From an uncultured Lachnospiraceae bacterium (GTDB lineage Bacteria > Bacillota > Clostridia > Lachnospirales > Lachnospiraceae), in assembly GCA_900316665.1 (NCBI GenBank), contig ONDV01000007.1:19028-83027 (forward strand): a DNA stretch of 64,000 nucleotides, in the 5' to 3' direction. Under the pieces are notes generated by a model that saw only the letters and a list, made by a program, of their open reading frames with translations, did not search any database and had not been told where the DNA came from. Numbering within the stretch: position 1 is the first letter of the stretch; each line of letters starts with the position of its first letter. This document shows positions 36,787 through 46,267 of this stretch, one piece after another. Position numbers and translations under genes: made by a program.

Positions 36787-38862
36787 TTATTTTGTGAGTT
36801 CCATCATTATTGTATTTGAACGTTTAATAAATTCTGTCATCTCATCAGGAGGAAGAGGCTGGTTTGATATCTTGGCCAGATCATAAATCTGTTTTGCAAA
36901 ATCCTTTGTATGGTCTCCATCAGGATTATTTATTATGTATCTTACCAGATCGTTTTTGTCATTTACTATTAAAGTCTCGGGAGCTGCCATGTCAGATCCT
37001 TCGCCTGCCATTCCGTACATCTTCATCATATCCTGCATACGGCGCATATCTTCTGAAACAGTAAGAACAGCTGCTGTGTCCTGATTCTTGAGTTTCTCTA
37101 CTTTTATTGTAAGCTTGTCGCCGACGACTTTTTTGAATATGTCTGATAGAATTTTAGTATCTTCCTTAAGATCTTCTCCGTCTGATTCTACAAGAGATCC
37201 GGTAACATCAGCGTCAATACGGAGAAAACGATAGCCCTCATGATTTCTTTCAAGCTGAGAGATGAATGATGTGTCAATGATCCTGTCAAGGATGACAGCA
37301 TCCATCTTCTGTTCCTTGAAGAGAGCTATATACTGACTCTGCTGGGTCCTGTCAGTTACATAATATATGGTCTCTTTCTTTTCTTCCTTATCGGCTGAGT
37401 CATCATTCTTATTATCATCAGTCTCTTTTGAATCAGAGTCTTTTTCGGCAGTCTTATCATCTGACTTTTCGGCATCTTCTTTTTTGTCCTTCAAAAGCTC
37501 CGGAAGGGTAGTGTAATTGTCATAAATATCCTTGAAGAGGATATAATCATTCATCTTTTCCAGGAATTTCTCATCCTTAAGGCAGCCGTATTTTACGAAG
37601 GGGCTGATGTCATCCCAGCATTTTTCGTACTTTTCTTTCTCTGTCTTGTACATGCCGGTCAGTTTGTCCGCCACTTTTTTCGTAATAAAGTCTGATATCT
37701 TCTTGACAAAGCCATCATTCTGAAGAGCCGATCTTGATACATTGAGGGGAAGATCAGGGCAGTCGATCACGCCCTTAAGGAGCATGAGGAATTCAGGTAT
37801 TACTTCCTTTATATTGTCGGCAACGAATACCTGATTATTGTAGAGTTTTATTGTGCCCTCAACAGAATCGTACTGGGAATTGATTCTGGGGAAGTAGAGA
37901 ATGCCCTTAAGTCTGAAAGGATAATCCATATTCAGATGAATCCAGAATAGAGGCTCCCTGTAATCATTGAATTCCTTACGGTAGAAGTCCTTGTAATCAT
38001 CATCTGTGCATTCTGACGGATTTTTAGTCCAGAGAGGTGTCGTATCATTCAGAGGTACGGGACGTTTTACGATCTTAAGCTTGTCGCATTCAGGCTCGTC
38101 AACTACAGTCTCTTTTGTGCCATCGTCTTTTGTATTCTCATGAGTCTTTGCTTCATGATGGACAGTCTCGATCACTGTATCTGTTTCGAGCTTGTCCTTG
38201 GGATCTATCTCCTCATATTCAGGTTCGGCATTTGCCTTTTTAAGATAGATAGGATAGGGCATGAACTCGCAGTATTTTCTGACAAGTTCTCTTACCCTGT
38301 ATTCGTTACAGAATTCCAGGCAGTCTTCGTTGATATGGAGTGTGATCGTGGTACCGAAGGTATCTCTTGTTCCGTCTGTCATTTCATATGTGGTGCCGCC
38401 GTCGCATTCCCAGTGAACAGCCTTTTCTCCATCCTTATAGGAGAGAGTATCTATATCAACAGTATCTGCAACCATAAATGCGGAGTAGAAGCCCAGACCA
38501 AAGTGTCCGATTATCTGTTCGCTGTCATCTTTGTCCTTGAATTTATTAAGAAAATCCGTGGCGCCTGAGAAGGCGATCTGGTTGATATACTTATCCACTT
38601 CATCAGCGGTCATACCTATACCATCATCGGATATTGTAAGAGTCTTCCCATCCGGGTCTGCGACAAGATGAATTTCAGGTCGATAGTTTTCCGGAAGAGA
38701 ATATTCTCCCATGACATCGAGCTTCTTTATTTTTGTTATGGCATCGCATGCGTTTGAGATCAGCTCACGCAGGAAAATATCGTGGTCACTGTAGAGCCAT
38801 TTTTTGATGACCGGGAATATGTTCTCGCTTGTAATAGAAAGATTTCCTTTTTTCTCTGACAT
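36787..38862 (-). CDS. htpG: Chaperone HtpG (Hsp90) with two charged insertions
   Basis: 691 residues; HtpG is usually about 620-630. The N-terminal ATP domain has RELISNACDA, ISDDGIGMT and GHFGLGFYSAFMV. A charged segment near residues 225-255 (HHEAKTHENTKDDGTKE...) sits between the N and middle domains, where eukaryotic Hsp90 has its charged linker. A second, very acidic Asp/Glu/Lys/Ser segment lies near 470-515, before KETIYYVTDRTQQSQYI. AAGGAG is 8 bases before the ATG at 38862; a GTG at 38871 overlaps that box and is rejected. Confidence 0.94.
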   Translation of the reverse strand: MSEKKGNLSITSENIFPVIKKWLYSDHDIFLRELISNACDAITKIKKLDVMGEYSLPENYRPEIHLVADPDGKTLTISDDGIGMTADEVDKYINQIAFSGATDFLNKFKDKDDSEQIIGHFGLGFYSAFMVADTVDIDTLSYKDGEKAVHWECDGGTTYEMTDGTRDTFGTTITLHINEDCLEFCNEYRVRELVRKYCEFMPYPIYLKKANAEPEYEEIDPKDKLETDTVIETVHHEAKTHENTKDDGTKETVVDEPECDKLKIVKRPVPLNDTTPLWTKNPSECTDDDYKDFYRKEFNDYREPLFWIHLNMDYPFRLKGILYFPRINSQYDSVEGTIKLYNNQVFVADNIKEVIPEFLMLLKGVIDCPDLPLNVSRSALQNDGFVKKISDFITKKVADKLTGMYKTEKEKYEKCWDDISPFVKYGCLKDEKFLEKMNDYILFKDIYDNYTTLPELLKDKKEDAEKSDDKTAEKDSDSKETDDNKNDDSADKEEKKETIYYVTDRTQQSQYIALFKEQKMDAVILDRIIDTSFISQLERNHEGYRFLRIDADVTGSLVESDGEDLKEDTKILSDIFKKVVGDKLTIKVEKLKNQDTAAVLTVSEDMRRMQDMMKMYGMAGEGSDMAAPETLIVNDKNDLVRYIINNPDGDHTKDFAKQIYDLAKISNQPLPPDEMTEFIKRSNTIMMELTK

Positions 38863-38926
38863 TAAAATCACTCCTTCTTGGATTTGTCTTACTTGTTAAG
38901 TTGTTTTGCAACTCTCATTAAATGTT

Positions 38927-38955
38927 ATTGTAGATTACTTTTTTAGTATAGTCAA
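38927..38955 (-). promoter_or_regulatory. htpG promoter
   Basis: On the minus strand: -35 TTGACT (38955-38950), 17-base spacer, -10 TACAAT (38932-38927), about 65 bases before the htpG start. The palindrome at 38961-38991 lies directly upstream of the -35. Confidence 0.7.
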
Positions 38956-38956
38956 T

Positions 38957-38991
38957 AAAAAATCAGCACTCAATTTAATTGAGTGCTGATT
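38957..38991 (-). terminator. Palindrome: terminator of the activase gene, also CIRCE-like
   Basis: AATCAGCACTCAATT pairs perfectly with AATTGAGTGCTGATT around a single T, and on the minus strand six T follow, which makes a good terminator for the activase gene about 95 bases upstream. The same bases read TCAGCACTC, nine bases, GAGTGCTGA. That matches the CIRCE operator of HrcA (TTAGCACTC, nine bases, GAGTGCTAA) at 16 of 18 positions with the exact spacer. It stands 7 bases upstream of the htpG -35. Confidence 0.7.
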
Positions 38992-39086
38992 TATCAAATC
39001 TTTCGTAAGGAAATCTTCTGACTTCGGAAATTCCTGTATCTGCAGAGTGATATGCCGTCGCATAAACATCAGATGTTTCTGATGAT

Positions 39087-42000
39087 TTATGTTGTCTCTG
39101 CAGCAGCTGATGGTTCGGATCTTTCTGCCGGTTCTTTTTCCTTCTTAAGATTTCGCATTGCGTTTGTCAGCATCATCTTGATGCGGTTTAGCTGATTGAC
39201 TTCGGATGCGCCCGGATCATAGTCTATGGCCACAATGTTTGCCTTTGGTTCAAGCTGTCTGATATGCTTTATTACGCCTTTTCCGACAATGTGGTTCGGA
39301 AGACAGCCGAAAGGCTGGATGCAGACAATGTTGTTTACACCGGAATGGATAAGCTCCATCATCTCTCCGGTAAGGAACCATCCTTCGCCTGTCATATTTC
39401 CCATGGATACTATTGGACTTGCCAGTTTTTTCAATTCATCTATATATGCCGGAGGATTGAACCTCTTGCTTTCTTCAAATGCTTTTCTTGCCGAACCTCT
39501 CAGCCATTCAAAGAATTTTATCAGGTTATCGCAGAGGAAACGGCTTTTTCTGGTTCCTCCGAGATTTTCTTCTTTGAATTCAGCCGTATCGAAACTGTAC
39601 TGGAAGAAGTCGATCAGATCAGGAACCACTGCCTCCGCTCCCTCTGACTCCAAGAGATCCACCAGGTGGTTGTTGGCGACAGGATGGAATTTTACAAGTA
39701 TCTCTCCGACGATTCCTACACGTGGCTTTACCATATCTTCATGGATCGGCATAGTGTCAAAGTCATGAATGATATCCCTGCACATCTGTTTGAATTTGCG
39801 GTGTGAAAGCATGTGATTTGATGTAAGGAATGAGATGACTCTTTCCTTCCATTTTTCATGAAGCTTATTTGCCTGACCCTTCTCCATCTCATAGGGACGG
39901 ACTCTGAGCAGGCATCTTAGGAAAATATCTCCGAATACCATTCCGTAGAGAGCGCGCTGGATAAGCTTTGGAGTAATCTTGAAACCGGAATTTTTCTCAA
40001 GCCCCTGGACTGAAAGCGAGATGACCGGTATATCAGGATAGCCAGCCTTCTCTATTGCTCTTCTAATGAAACCGATATAATTGGATGCTCTGCAGCCTCC
40101 GCCTGTCTGAGTAATAAAGAGTGCTGTTTTATTAAGATCATATTTGCCGCTTTTAAGCGCGGACATCAGCTGACCGACCACTATCAGAGAAGGATAGCAG
40201 GCATCATTATTTACAAATCGAAGTCCTGCGTCAATAGCCTTGTCGGCAGGTACATAAGGAACCACAAGATTATATCCTGAAGCGCGGAAAGCAGGGGCAA
40301 TTATATCAAAATGAATCGGAGACATCTGCGGAGCAAGAATCGTATATCCCTCATCATTCATTTTCTTTGTATATTCGGTTCTCTTATAGGCTGATGTATG
40401 AATCTTTCTGCTTCGCTTTTCCTGTTCTCTTATTCTTATTGCAGCCAGAAGGGATCTGATTCTTATTCTTGACGCGCCGAGATTATTTACCTCGTCGATT
40501 TTCAGGCAGGTATAGATCTTGTCTGAGCCGTTCAGTATATCTTTGACACAGTCGGTAGTGACAGCATCCACGCCGCATCCGAATGAATTGAGCTGGATAA
40601 CGTCAAGAAAATCCGTATGCTTTACATATTCGGCAGCTGAATACATTCTGGTATGGAACATCCACTGATCCATAACAATGAGAGGACGTTCGAGCTTTCC
40701 GAGATGAGAAACGGAATCTTCAGACAGGACAGCCATGCCGTATGAATTGATTGCATCCGGAATTCCGTGATTGATCTCAGGATCGATATGATAGGGCCTT
40801 CCGCAAAGGACTATTCCGTGACCGCCGGTTTTTTTCAGATATTCGATTGCTTCCTCACCGGCTTTCTCCACATCATGTCTGTATGCAGACTGAGCCTCCC
40901 ATCCAAGATGAGCTGCGTGCTTTACTTCATCAGCAGGAATGTGGAATTCTTTATCAAATACCTTCACAAGCTGATCTGAGAGTATCGATTCATTTGTAAA
41001 AGCAAGGAAGGGATTTAAGAATCTCACCTTGCCCGTCGTGATGTCATCGATGTTATTTTTGATATTTTCAGCATATGATGTCACAATAGGACAGTTGTAG
41101 TGGTTGTTTGAGTCAGGAAACTCGTTTCTCTCATATGGTATGCAGGGGTAGAAAATAAAGTCTGCCTTCTTATTAATAAGCCACTGAACATGTCCATGTG
41201 CAAGCTTTGCGGGATAGCATTCTGACTCTGATGGTATGGATTCTATTCCAAGTTCATAGATTTTTCTGTTCGAGACAGGAGAGAGCATCACCCTGAATCC
41301 GAGATCCTTGAAGAAAGCTGCCCAGAAAGGATAATTTTCATAGATATTCAGGACGCGGGGTATTCCTACCGTGCCGCGTTTCGCTTCGTCAACTTTAAGA
41401 GGTTTCTCCGAGAAAAGTCTCTTCATTTTGTATTCGTAAAGATTGGGAAGTTTATTGGGATTCTTCTCCAGTCCGAGACCTCTTTCACAACGGTTTCCTG
41501 TGACAAAGGAACGGCCGTCGCTGAAGTTATTATGAGTAAGAAGACAGTGATTGTTGCAGTGAGGGCAGCGGGAGAGGGAAGTCTCATAGGAAAGATTTCT
41601 GATCTCATCTATGCCAAGCATTGTAGTATGAGGGTCGAAGGCATATCTGTCTTTTGCAATGAGAGCAGCGCCGAATGCACCCATAAGTCCGGCAATATCA
41701 GGCCTTATTACATTTTTACCGGAGATCTTCTCAAAGGCTCTTAAGACGGCATCATTATAAAATGTACCGCCCTGAACTACCATATTGTCTCCGAGTTCTT
41801 TGGAATCGGCAAGCTTTATTACTTTGAATAGAGCGTTTTTTATGACGGAGTATGCCAGACCGGCTGAAATATCGGCAACGGAAGCGCCCTCCTTTTGTGC
41901 CTGCTTTACTTTTGAATTCATGAAGACCGTGCAGCGAGTGCCGAGATCGATCGGATGTTCTGCAAAAAGAGCCTCATGGGCAAAATCTCTTACGGAGAAA

Positions 42001-43379
42001 TTGAGAGAATTTGCAAATGTCTCTATGAAGGAGCCGCATCCTGATGAACAGGATTCATTCAGCTGTACGGAGTCTATTGTCTTGTCTTTTATCCGCATGA
42101 ACTTCATATCCTGACCGCCGATATCCATGATCGTATCGACGTCCGGATCAAAGAAAGCGGCCGCGTTATAGTGAGCGACTGTTTCCACTTCACCTTCTTC
42201 AAGCTTTAAAGCGGATTTAAGCAAAGCTTCTCCATATCCTGTGGAACAGGCGTGCACAATTTTTACGCCTTCAGGCATCTCGTCATATATTTCTTCAAGA
42301 GATTTTATGGCTGTCTTTAAGGGACTTCCATTATTATTGGAATAGAAAGAATAAAGGAGAGTACCATCCTCACCAATAAGTGCAAGCTTTGTGGTTGTGG
42401 AACCTGCGTCTATTCCAAGGAAGACCTTTCCTTTGTAATCTTTAAGACTTCCCTTTTTTATTACCGCCTTTTTATGGCGCTTTGTAAAATCGTCGTACTC
42501 AGCCTGGTCCTTGAATAAGGGTTCGAGTCTTGCTACTTCAAATTCGAGCTTTATAGGGCGGGAGAGCGTGTCGAGGAGACCGCTCATGGTTTTGGTCTCG
42601 CTTTCCTTACAGTTAAGAGCAGATCCTATGGCAGCAAAAAGATGTGAATTCTCCGGAACAATGGAGTGCTCTTCATCAAGCTTTAAAGTCTCTTCAAAGC
42701 GAATCCTCAGCTGATCGAGGAAATGAAGAGGACCTCCGAGAAAAGCCACATGACCTCTTATGGGCTTGCCCTGGGCAAGTCCTGATATGGTCTGGTTTAC
42801 AACAGCCTGGAATATGGATGCAGAAAGATCTTCTTTTGTAGCACCCTCGTTTATTAAGGGCTGTATGTCGGTCTTTGCGAATACTCCGCAGCGGCTGGCA
42901 ATGGTATATATTTCATGATAATTTTTTGCATATTCGTTTAGACCGCTTGCGTCGGTCTGAAGAAGCGATGCCATCTGATCTATAAATGATCCGGTACCTC
43001 CGGCGCATATGCCGTTCATTCTCTGCTCAACATTGCCATTTTCAAAGTAAATGATCTTTGCATCTTCTCCGCCAAGCTCAATGGCCACATCAGTCTTTGG
43101 AACAAAGTGAGCCAGGGCTGATGAGACTGCTATTACTTCCTGTACAAATGAAATGCCAAGGTGCTTTGCAAGCGTGAGTCCGCCGGAACCGGTGATCACC
43201 GGGCAGATCACGGCATCTCCCGTGACAGCATATGCCTTTTTGATAAGGTCATGAAGTGTCTCTCTGATATTGGCAAAATGCCTTTGATAGTCAGAGAAAA
43301 TCAGCTTGTCTTTGGAATCGAGTACAGCTATCTTTACCGTAGTGGAGCCGATGTCTATACCCATTTTTAATTTATCCAT
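39087..43379 (-). CDS. Giant 2-hydroxyacyl-CoA dehydratase activase-related protein
   Basis: 1430 residues. Two BadF/HgdC-type ATPase domains stand in tandem: MGIDIGSTTVKIAVLD at the start and LGIDAGSTTTKLALIG near 320, each with its own Gly-rich and Cys blocks (GGTGSFIDQMA; CSSGCGSFIETFA, around 445). In HgdC the Cys holds a bridging [4Fe-4S] cluster that drives an electron into the dehydratase. A DUF2229-like part (about 665-880) and an HgdB-like C-terminal part (about 1040-1400) follow. No separate dehydratase subunits lie in the window, so the substrate is unknown. AGGATGG stands before the ATG. Confidence 0.9.
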   Translation of the reverse strand: MDKLKMGIDIGSTTVKIAVLDSKDKLIFSDYQRHFANIRETLHDLIKKAYAVTGDAVICPVITGSGGLTLAKHLGISFVQEVIAVSSALAHFVPKTDVAIELGGEDAKIIYFENGNVEQRMNGICAGGTGSFIDQMASLLQTDASGLNEYAKNYHEIYTIASRCGVFAKTDIQPLINEGATKEDLSASIFQAVVNQTISGLAQGKPIRGHVAFLGGPLHFLDQLRIRFEETLKLDEEHSIVPENSHLFAAIGSALNCKESETKTMSGLLDTLSRPIKLEFEVARLEPLFKDQAEYDDFTKRHKKAVIKKGSLKDYKGKVFLGIDAGSTTTKLALIGEDGTLLYSFYSNNNGSPLKTAIKSLEEIYDEMPEGVKIVHACSTGYGEALLKSALKLEEGEVETVAHYNAAAFFDPDVDTIMDIGGQDMKFMRIKDKTIDSVQLNESCSSGCGSFIETFANSLNFSVRDFAHEALFAEHPIDLGTRCTVFMNSKVKQAQKEGASVADISAGLAYSVIKNALFKVIKLADSKELGDNMVVQGGTFYNDAVLRAFEKISGKNVIRPDIAGLMGAFGAALIAKDRYAFDPHTTMLGIDEIRNLSYETSLSRCPHCNNHCLLTHNNFSDGRSFVTGNRCERGLGLEKNPNKLPNLYEYKMKRLFSEKPLKVDEAKRGTVGIPRVLNIYENYPFWAAFFKDLGFRVMLSPVSNRKIYELGIESIPSESECYPAKLAHGHVQWLINKKADFIFYPCIPYERNEFPDSNNHYNCPIVTSYAENIKNNIDDITTGKVRFLNPFLAFTNESILSDQLVKVFDKEFHIPADEVKHAAHLGWEAQSAYRHDVEKAGEEAIEYLKKTGGHGIVLCGRPYHIDPEINHGIPDAINSYGMAVLSEDSVSHLGKLERPLIVMDQWMFHTRMYSAAEYVKHTDFLDVIQLNSFGCGVDAVTTDCVKDILNGSDKIYTCLKIDEVNNLGASRIRIRSLLAAIRIREQEKRSRKIHTSAYKRTEYTKKMNDEGYTILAPQMSPIHFDIIAPAFRASGYNLVVPYVPADKAIDAGLRFVNNDACYPSLIVVGQLMSALKSGKYDLNKTALFITQTGGGCRASNYIGFIRRAIEKAGYPDIPVISLSVQGLEKNSGFKITPKLIQRALYGMVFGDIFLRCLLRVRPYEMEKGQANKLHEKWKERVISFLTSNHMLSHRKFKQMCRDIIHDFDTMPIHEDMVKPRVGIVGEILVKFHPVANNHLVDLLESEGAEAVVPDLIDFFQYSFDTAEFKEENLGGTRKSRFLCDNLIKFFEWLRGSARKAFEESKRFNPPAYIDELKKLASPIVSMGNMTGEGWFLTGEMMELIHSGVNNIVCIQPFGCLPNHIVGKGVIKHIRQLEPKANIVAIDYDPGASEVNQLNRIKMMLTNAMRNLKKEKEPAERSEPSAAAETT

Positions 43380-43482
43380 TAATTACCATCCTGTTCAAAA
43401 TTGGCGTCTGTATGCGCCGTTCATTATTCCGGGTCGTCTCCGGACATTCCTTCATATTAAATATCATTATTTATCGAATTGC

Positions 43483-43512
43483 ATTATAAACACATAAGAC
43501 GCGGAATTACAA
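43483..43512 (-). promoter_or_regulatory. Activase-gene promoter
   Basis: Minus strand: -35 TTGTAA (43512-43507), 18-base spacer, consensus -10 TATAAT (43488-43483). The leader is about 95 bases. It is divergent from the promoter at 43578. Confidence 0.5.
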
Positions 43513-43577
43513 ACGGACAGATACAAAATGATTAAAGTGTTTACAGGCAGACCGGAAAATCGTTGATTTTTGTCTCG

Positions 43578-43606
43578 TTGACAAAAAAAAAGCTTCTATT
43601 TATAAT
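43578..43606 (+). promoter_or_regulatory. Perfect consensus promoter for the rhomboid-like/glnS/argS operon
   Basis: TTGACA (43578-43583), exactly 17 bases, TATAAT (43601-43606). An A-tract follows the -35. The first start codon is 30 bases downstream of the -10, with AAAGGAG before it. It is the best promoter match in the window. Confidence 0.85.
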
Positions 43607-43636
43607 TTAAATCAGTATGTTCAAAGGAGATTCTTT

Positions 43637-44560
43637 ATGCTTGACAAGTTTGAACGTAAGTTCGGAAAATTCGCCATTCCGCATCTTATGAATTATATAA
43701 TATTCGGTTATGTGCTCGGTTATATTCTTATGTTTGGATCATCTCTGACCGGAGTTGATTTTCTGTCATATCTGACTTTTGATCCGTATCAGATAATTCA
43801 TCCGACAGCCTTTAGAATTCCTCAGTTCTGGAGGATTTTTACATGGATAATAATACCTCCTTTCGGCAGAGGCTTCCTCAATTTCATTCTGGCGATTATT
43901 ATGATGGTCTTTTACTGGCAGCTGGGCAATATACTTGAAAATACCTGGGGCACTTTCAGATTCAACTGCTATATACTTGGAGGCATGCTGTCAACGCTTG
44001 TCAGCGGTCTTTTGCTATACGGTCTTTTCAGTATCGGTTCGGATCCCGTTACTATGATAAGCATCAGATGGCTCCTTAGAAAAATGATGACTACCAATTA
44101 TGTATGTATGTCGATATTTCTGGCTTTTTCGCTGGGATTTCCGGACATGACGGTTTTTCTGTATTTCATTGTACCTATCAAGATGAAATGGTTGGCTGTC
44201 TTATATATTATCTTTTCTCTATACGATATTGTAAGATATGCAATGTATGGCTGGCAGTCTGCTCTTGTTTCGGCTGTTGTGATATTTGCATCTTTGCTTA
44301 ATTTTATTATTTATTACTTGTCCACGAAAGGATATCAGCGGGTTACGCCACGCTATTCCGGGGGCAGATCATACCGGCGGAGTTCTTTTCACAGGAATGG
44401 ATCACCCGGCAGGGAAGAAAAGGTCGTTCATCACAGATGCTGTATATGCGGAAGAACTGATGTCTCGAACCCGGAATTAACTTTCAGATATTGTTCAAAA
44501 TGCAAGGGCAATAAGGAATATTGCCAGGATCATTTGTTTAACCACACTCATGTAGTTTGA
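43637..44560 (+). CDS. Rhomboid-like membrane protein with C-terminal zinc finger
   Basis: 307 residues. About six membrane segments cover residues 15-235, and the segment with FWRIFTWIIIPP followed by QLGNILENTWGTFRFNCYILGG resembles the rhomboid fold. The catalytic GxSG serine and the later His of rhomboid proteases are not found, so it is probably not an active protease. The cytosolic tail (about 245-307) is basic and then Cys-rich: CCICGRTD, YCSKCKG, CQDHLFNHTH, a likely zinc-binding finger. The partner is unknown. glnS follows after 20 bases. Confidence 0.7.
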   Translation: MLDKFERKFGKFAIPHLMNYIIFGYVLGYILMFGSSLTGVDFLSYLTFDPYQIIHPTAFRIPQFWRIFTWIIIPPFGRGFLNFILAIIMMVFYWQLGNILENTWGTFRFNCYILGGMLSTLVSGLLLYGLFSIGSDPVTMISIRWLLRKMMTTNYVCMSIFLAFSLGFPDMTVFLYFIVPIKMKWLAVLYIIFSLYDIVRYAMYGWQSALVSAVVIFASLLNFIIYYLSTKGYQRVTPRYSGGRSYRRSSFHRNGSPGREEKVVHHRCCICGRTDVSNPELTFRYCSKCKGNKEYCQDHLFNHTHVV

Positions 44561-44580
44561 CTGAAGATATGGAGGTATAT

Positions 44581-46248
44581 ATGTCTGAGGCAGAAAAGAA
44601 GCCAAGGAATTTTATTGAACAGGAGATAGACAAGGATCTGTCTCAGGGTAAATATAAGGAGGTCGTAACCAGATTTCCGCCGGAGCCGAACGGATATCTG
44701 CATATAGGTCATGCGAAGTCTATTCTTTTGAATTACGGCATAGCAAGGGAGTATAACGGAACATTCCATATGCGCTTTGATGATACCAACCCCACAAAGG
44801 AAAAGGATGAATTTGTTTCATCCATTCTTGAGGATATCAGATGGCTGGGTGCGGATTTCGGCGACAAGGTCTATTTCGCTTCTGATTATTTTGAAAAAAT
44901 GTATGAGATCTGTGAAAAGCTGATAAAAGAAGGAAAAGCTTACGCGTCAGATCTTTCAGCTGATGAGATCAGGGAATACAGGGGCACGCTTACTGAACCC
45001 GGTAAAGAAGATCCTAATTCTTCCCGAACTCCTGAAGAAAGCCTTCAGATTTTCCATGATATGAGAGATGGAAAATATAAGGATGGAGAGATGGTTATTC
45101 GGGCGAGAATTGATATGTCAAGCCCCAATATCAATATGAGAGATCCTGTGATTTACAGAGTGGCTCACAAGAGCCATCAGAGGACGGGTGACAAGTGGTG
45201 CATATATCCCATGTATGATTTTGCTCATCCAATTGAGGATGGTATCGAGGGGATCACTCACTCACTCTGCACTCTTGAATTTGAGGCTCATAGACCTCTT
45301 TATGACTGGGTGGTTAAAAATGCCGGATTCAATCCGCCGCCGAGACAGATAGAGTTTGCAAAGATGTACCTTACAAATGTGGTTACAGGAAAGCGGTACA
45401 TAAAAAAACTTGTGGAAGATGGCATAGTAGACGGTTGGGATGATCCCAGACTTGTGTCCATAGCAGGTCTCAGAAGACGTGGATTTACTCCTGAGTCCAT
45501 TCAGCGCTTTGTCGAGATCACGGGTATATCAAAGTCAAATTCTTCCATTGATTATGCAGAACTTGAGTACTGTATAAGGGAAGATCTGAAGAAAAGAGAC
45601 AGGCGAATCATGGCTGTCCTCCATCCGATCAGGCTTATTATTGATAACTATCCGGAAGGCAGGACAGAGGAACTTCAGATCCCTTATAATGTTGAAAATG
45701 AGGAAATGGGAAACAGATCTGTTCCGTTTTCCCGCGAATTATATATAGAGGATGCTGATTTTGAAGCTGAGCCACCGAAGAAGTACAGACGTCTTTATCC
45801 CGGAAATGAAGTGAGGCTTATGAACGCGTATTTTGTCACATGCACTTCGTTTGAAAAGGATGCTGACGGGAATACTGTTGTCCATGCCGAATATGACCCT
45901 GAAAGCCGCGGAGGAGAGAGTCCTGACGGAAGAAAAGTAAAGGGTACCATTCATTGGGTAAATGCCGCTACGGCAGTTGATGCCGAGGTAAGACAGTTTG
46001 AAAATCTGGTTGATGAATCTCGCGGCGTTTATAATGAAGATGGCACTGTGAATGTCAATCCCGATTCCAGGACAGTTCTTTATAACTGCAAGATCGAGCC
46101 GGCGGTAATCGGGTCGAAGGCATATGACAGTTTTCAGTTTGTAAGGGACGGATATTATTGCGTGGATTCAAAGGATTCTACGCCGGACCATCCGGTTTTC
46201 AACAGAGTTGTTTCTTTGAAATCATCGTATAAGCCGGCTTTGAGCTGA
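44581..46248 (+). CDS. glnS: Glutaminyl-tRNA synthetase
   Basis: 555 residues, class Ib synthetase. RFPPEPNGYLHIGHAKS carries the HIGH motif; ITGISKSNSSIDY stands in the KMSKS position; MYDFAHPIEDGIEGITHSLC and VDGWDDPRLVSIAGLRRRG are GlnRS-typical and separate it from GluRS. The C-terminal anticodon-binding beta barrels are complete. With glnS present, the organism need not make Gln-tRNA by amidation. GGAGG precedes the ATG; an earlier in-frame start overlaps the membrane-protein gene. Confidence 0.95.
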   Translation: MSEAEKKPRNFIEQEIDKDLSQGKYKEVVTRFPPEPNGYLHIGHAKSILLNYGIAREYNGTFHMRFDDTNPTKEKDEFVSSILEDIRWLGADFGDKVYFASDYFEKMYEICEKLIKEGKAYASDLSADEIREYRGTLTEPGKEDPNSSRTPEESLQIFHDMRDGKYKDGEMVIRARIDMSSPNINMRDPVIYRVAHKSHQRTGDKWCIYPMYDFAHPIEDGIEGITHSLCTLEFEAHRPLYDWVVKNAGFNPPPRQIEFAKMYLTNVVTGKRYIKKLVEDGIVDGWDDPRLVSIAGLRRRGFTPESIQRFVEITGISKSNSSIDYAELEYCIREDLKKRDRRIMAVLHPIRLIIDNYPEGRTEELQIPYNVENEEMGNRSVPFSRELYIEDADFEAEPPKKYRRLYPGNEVRLMNAYFVTCTSFEKDADGNTVVHAEYDPESRGGESPDGRKVKGTIHWVNAATAVDAEVRQFENLVDESRGVYNEDGTVNVNPDSRTVLYNCKIEPAVIGSKAYDSFQFVRDGYYCVDSKDSTPDHPVFNRVVSLKSSYKPALS

Positions 46249-46267
46249 TAAAAGGAGATTTTGATTT

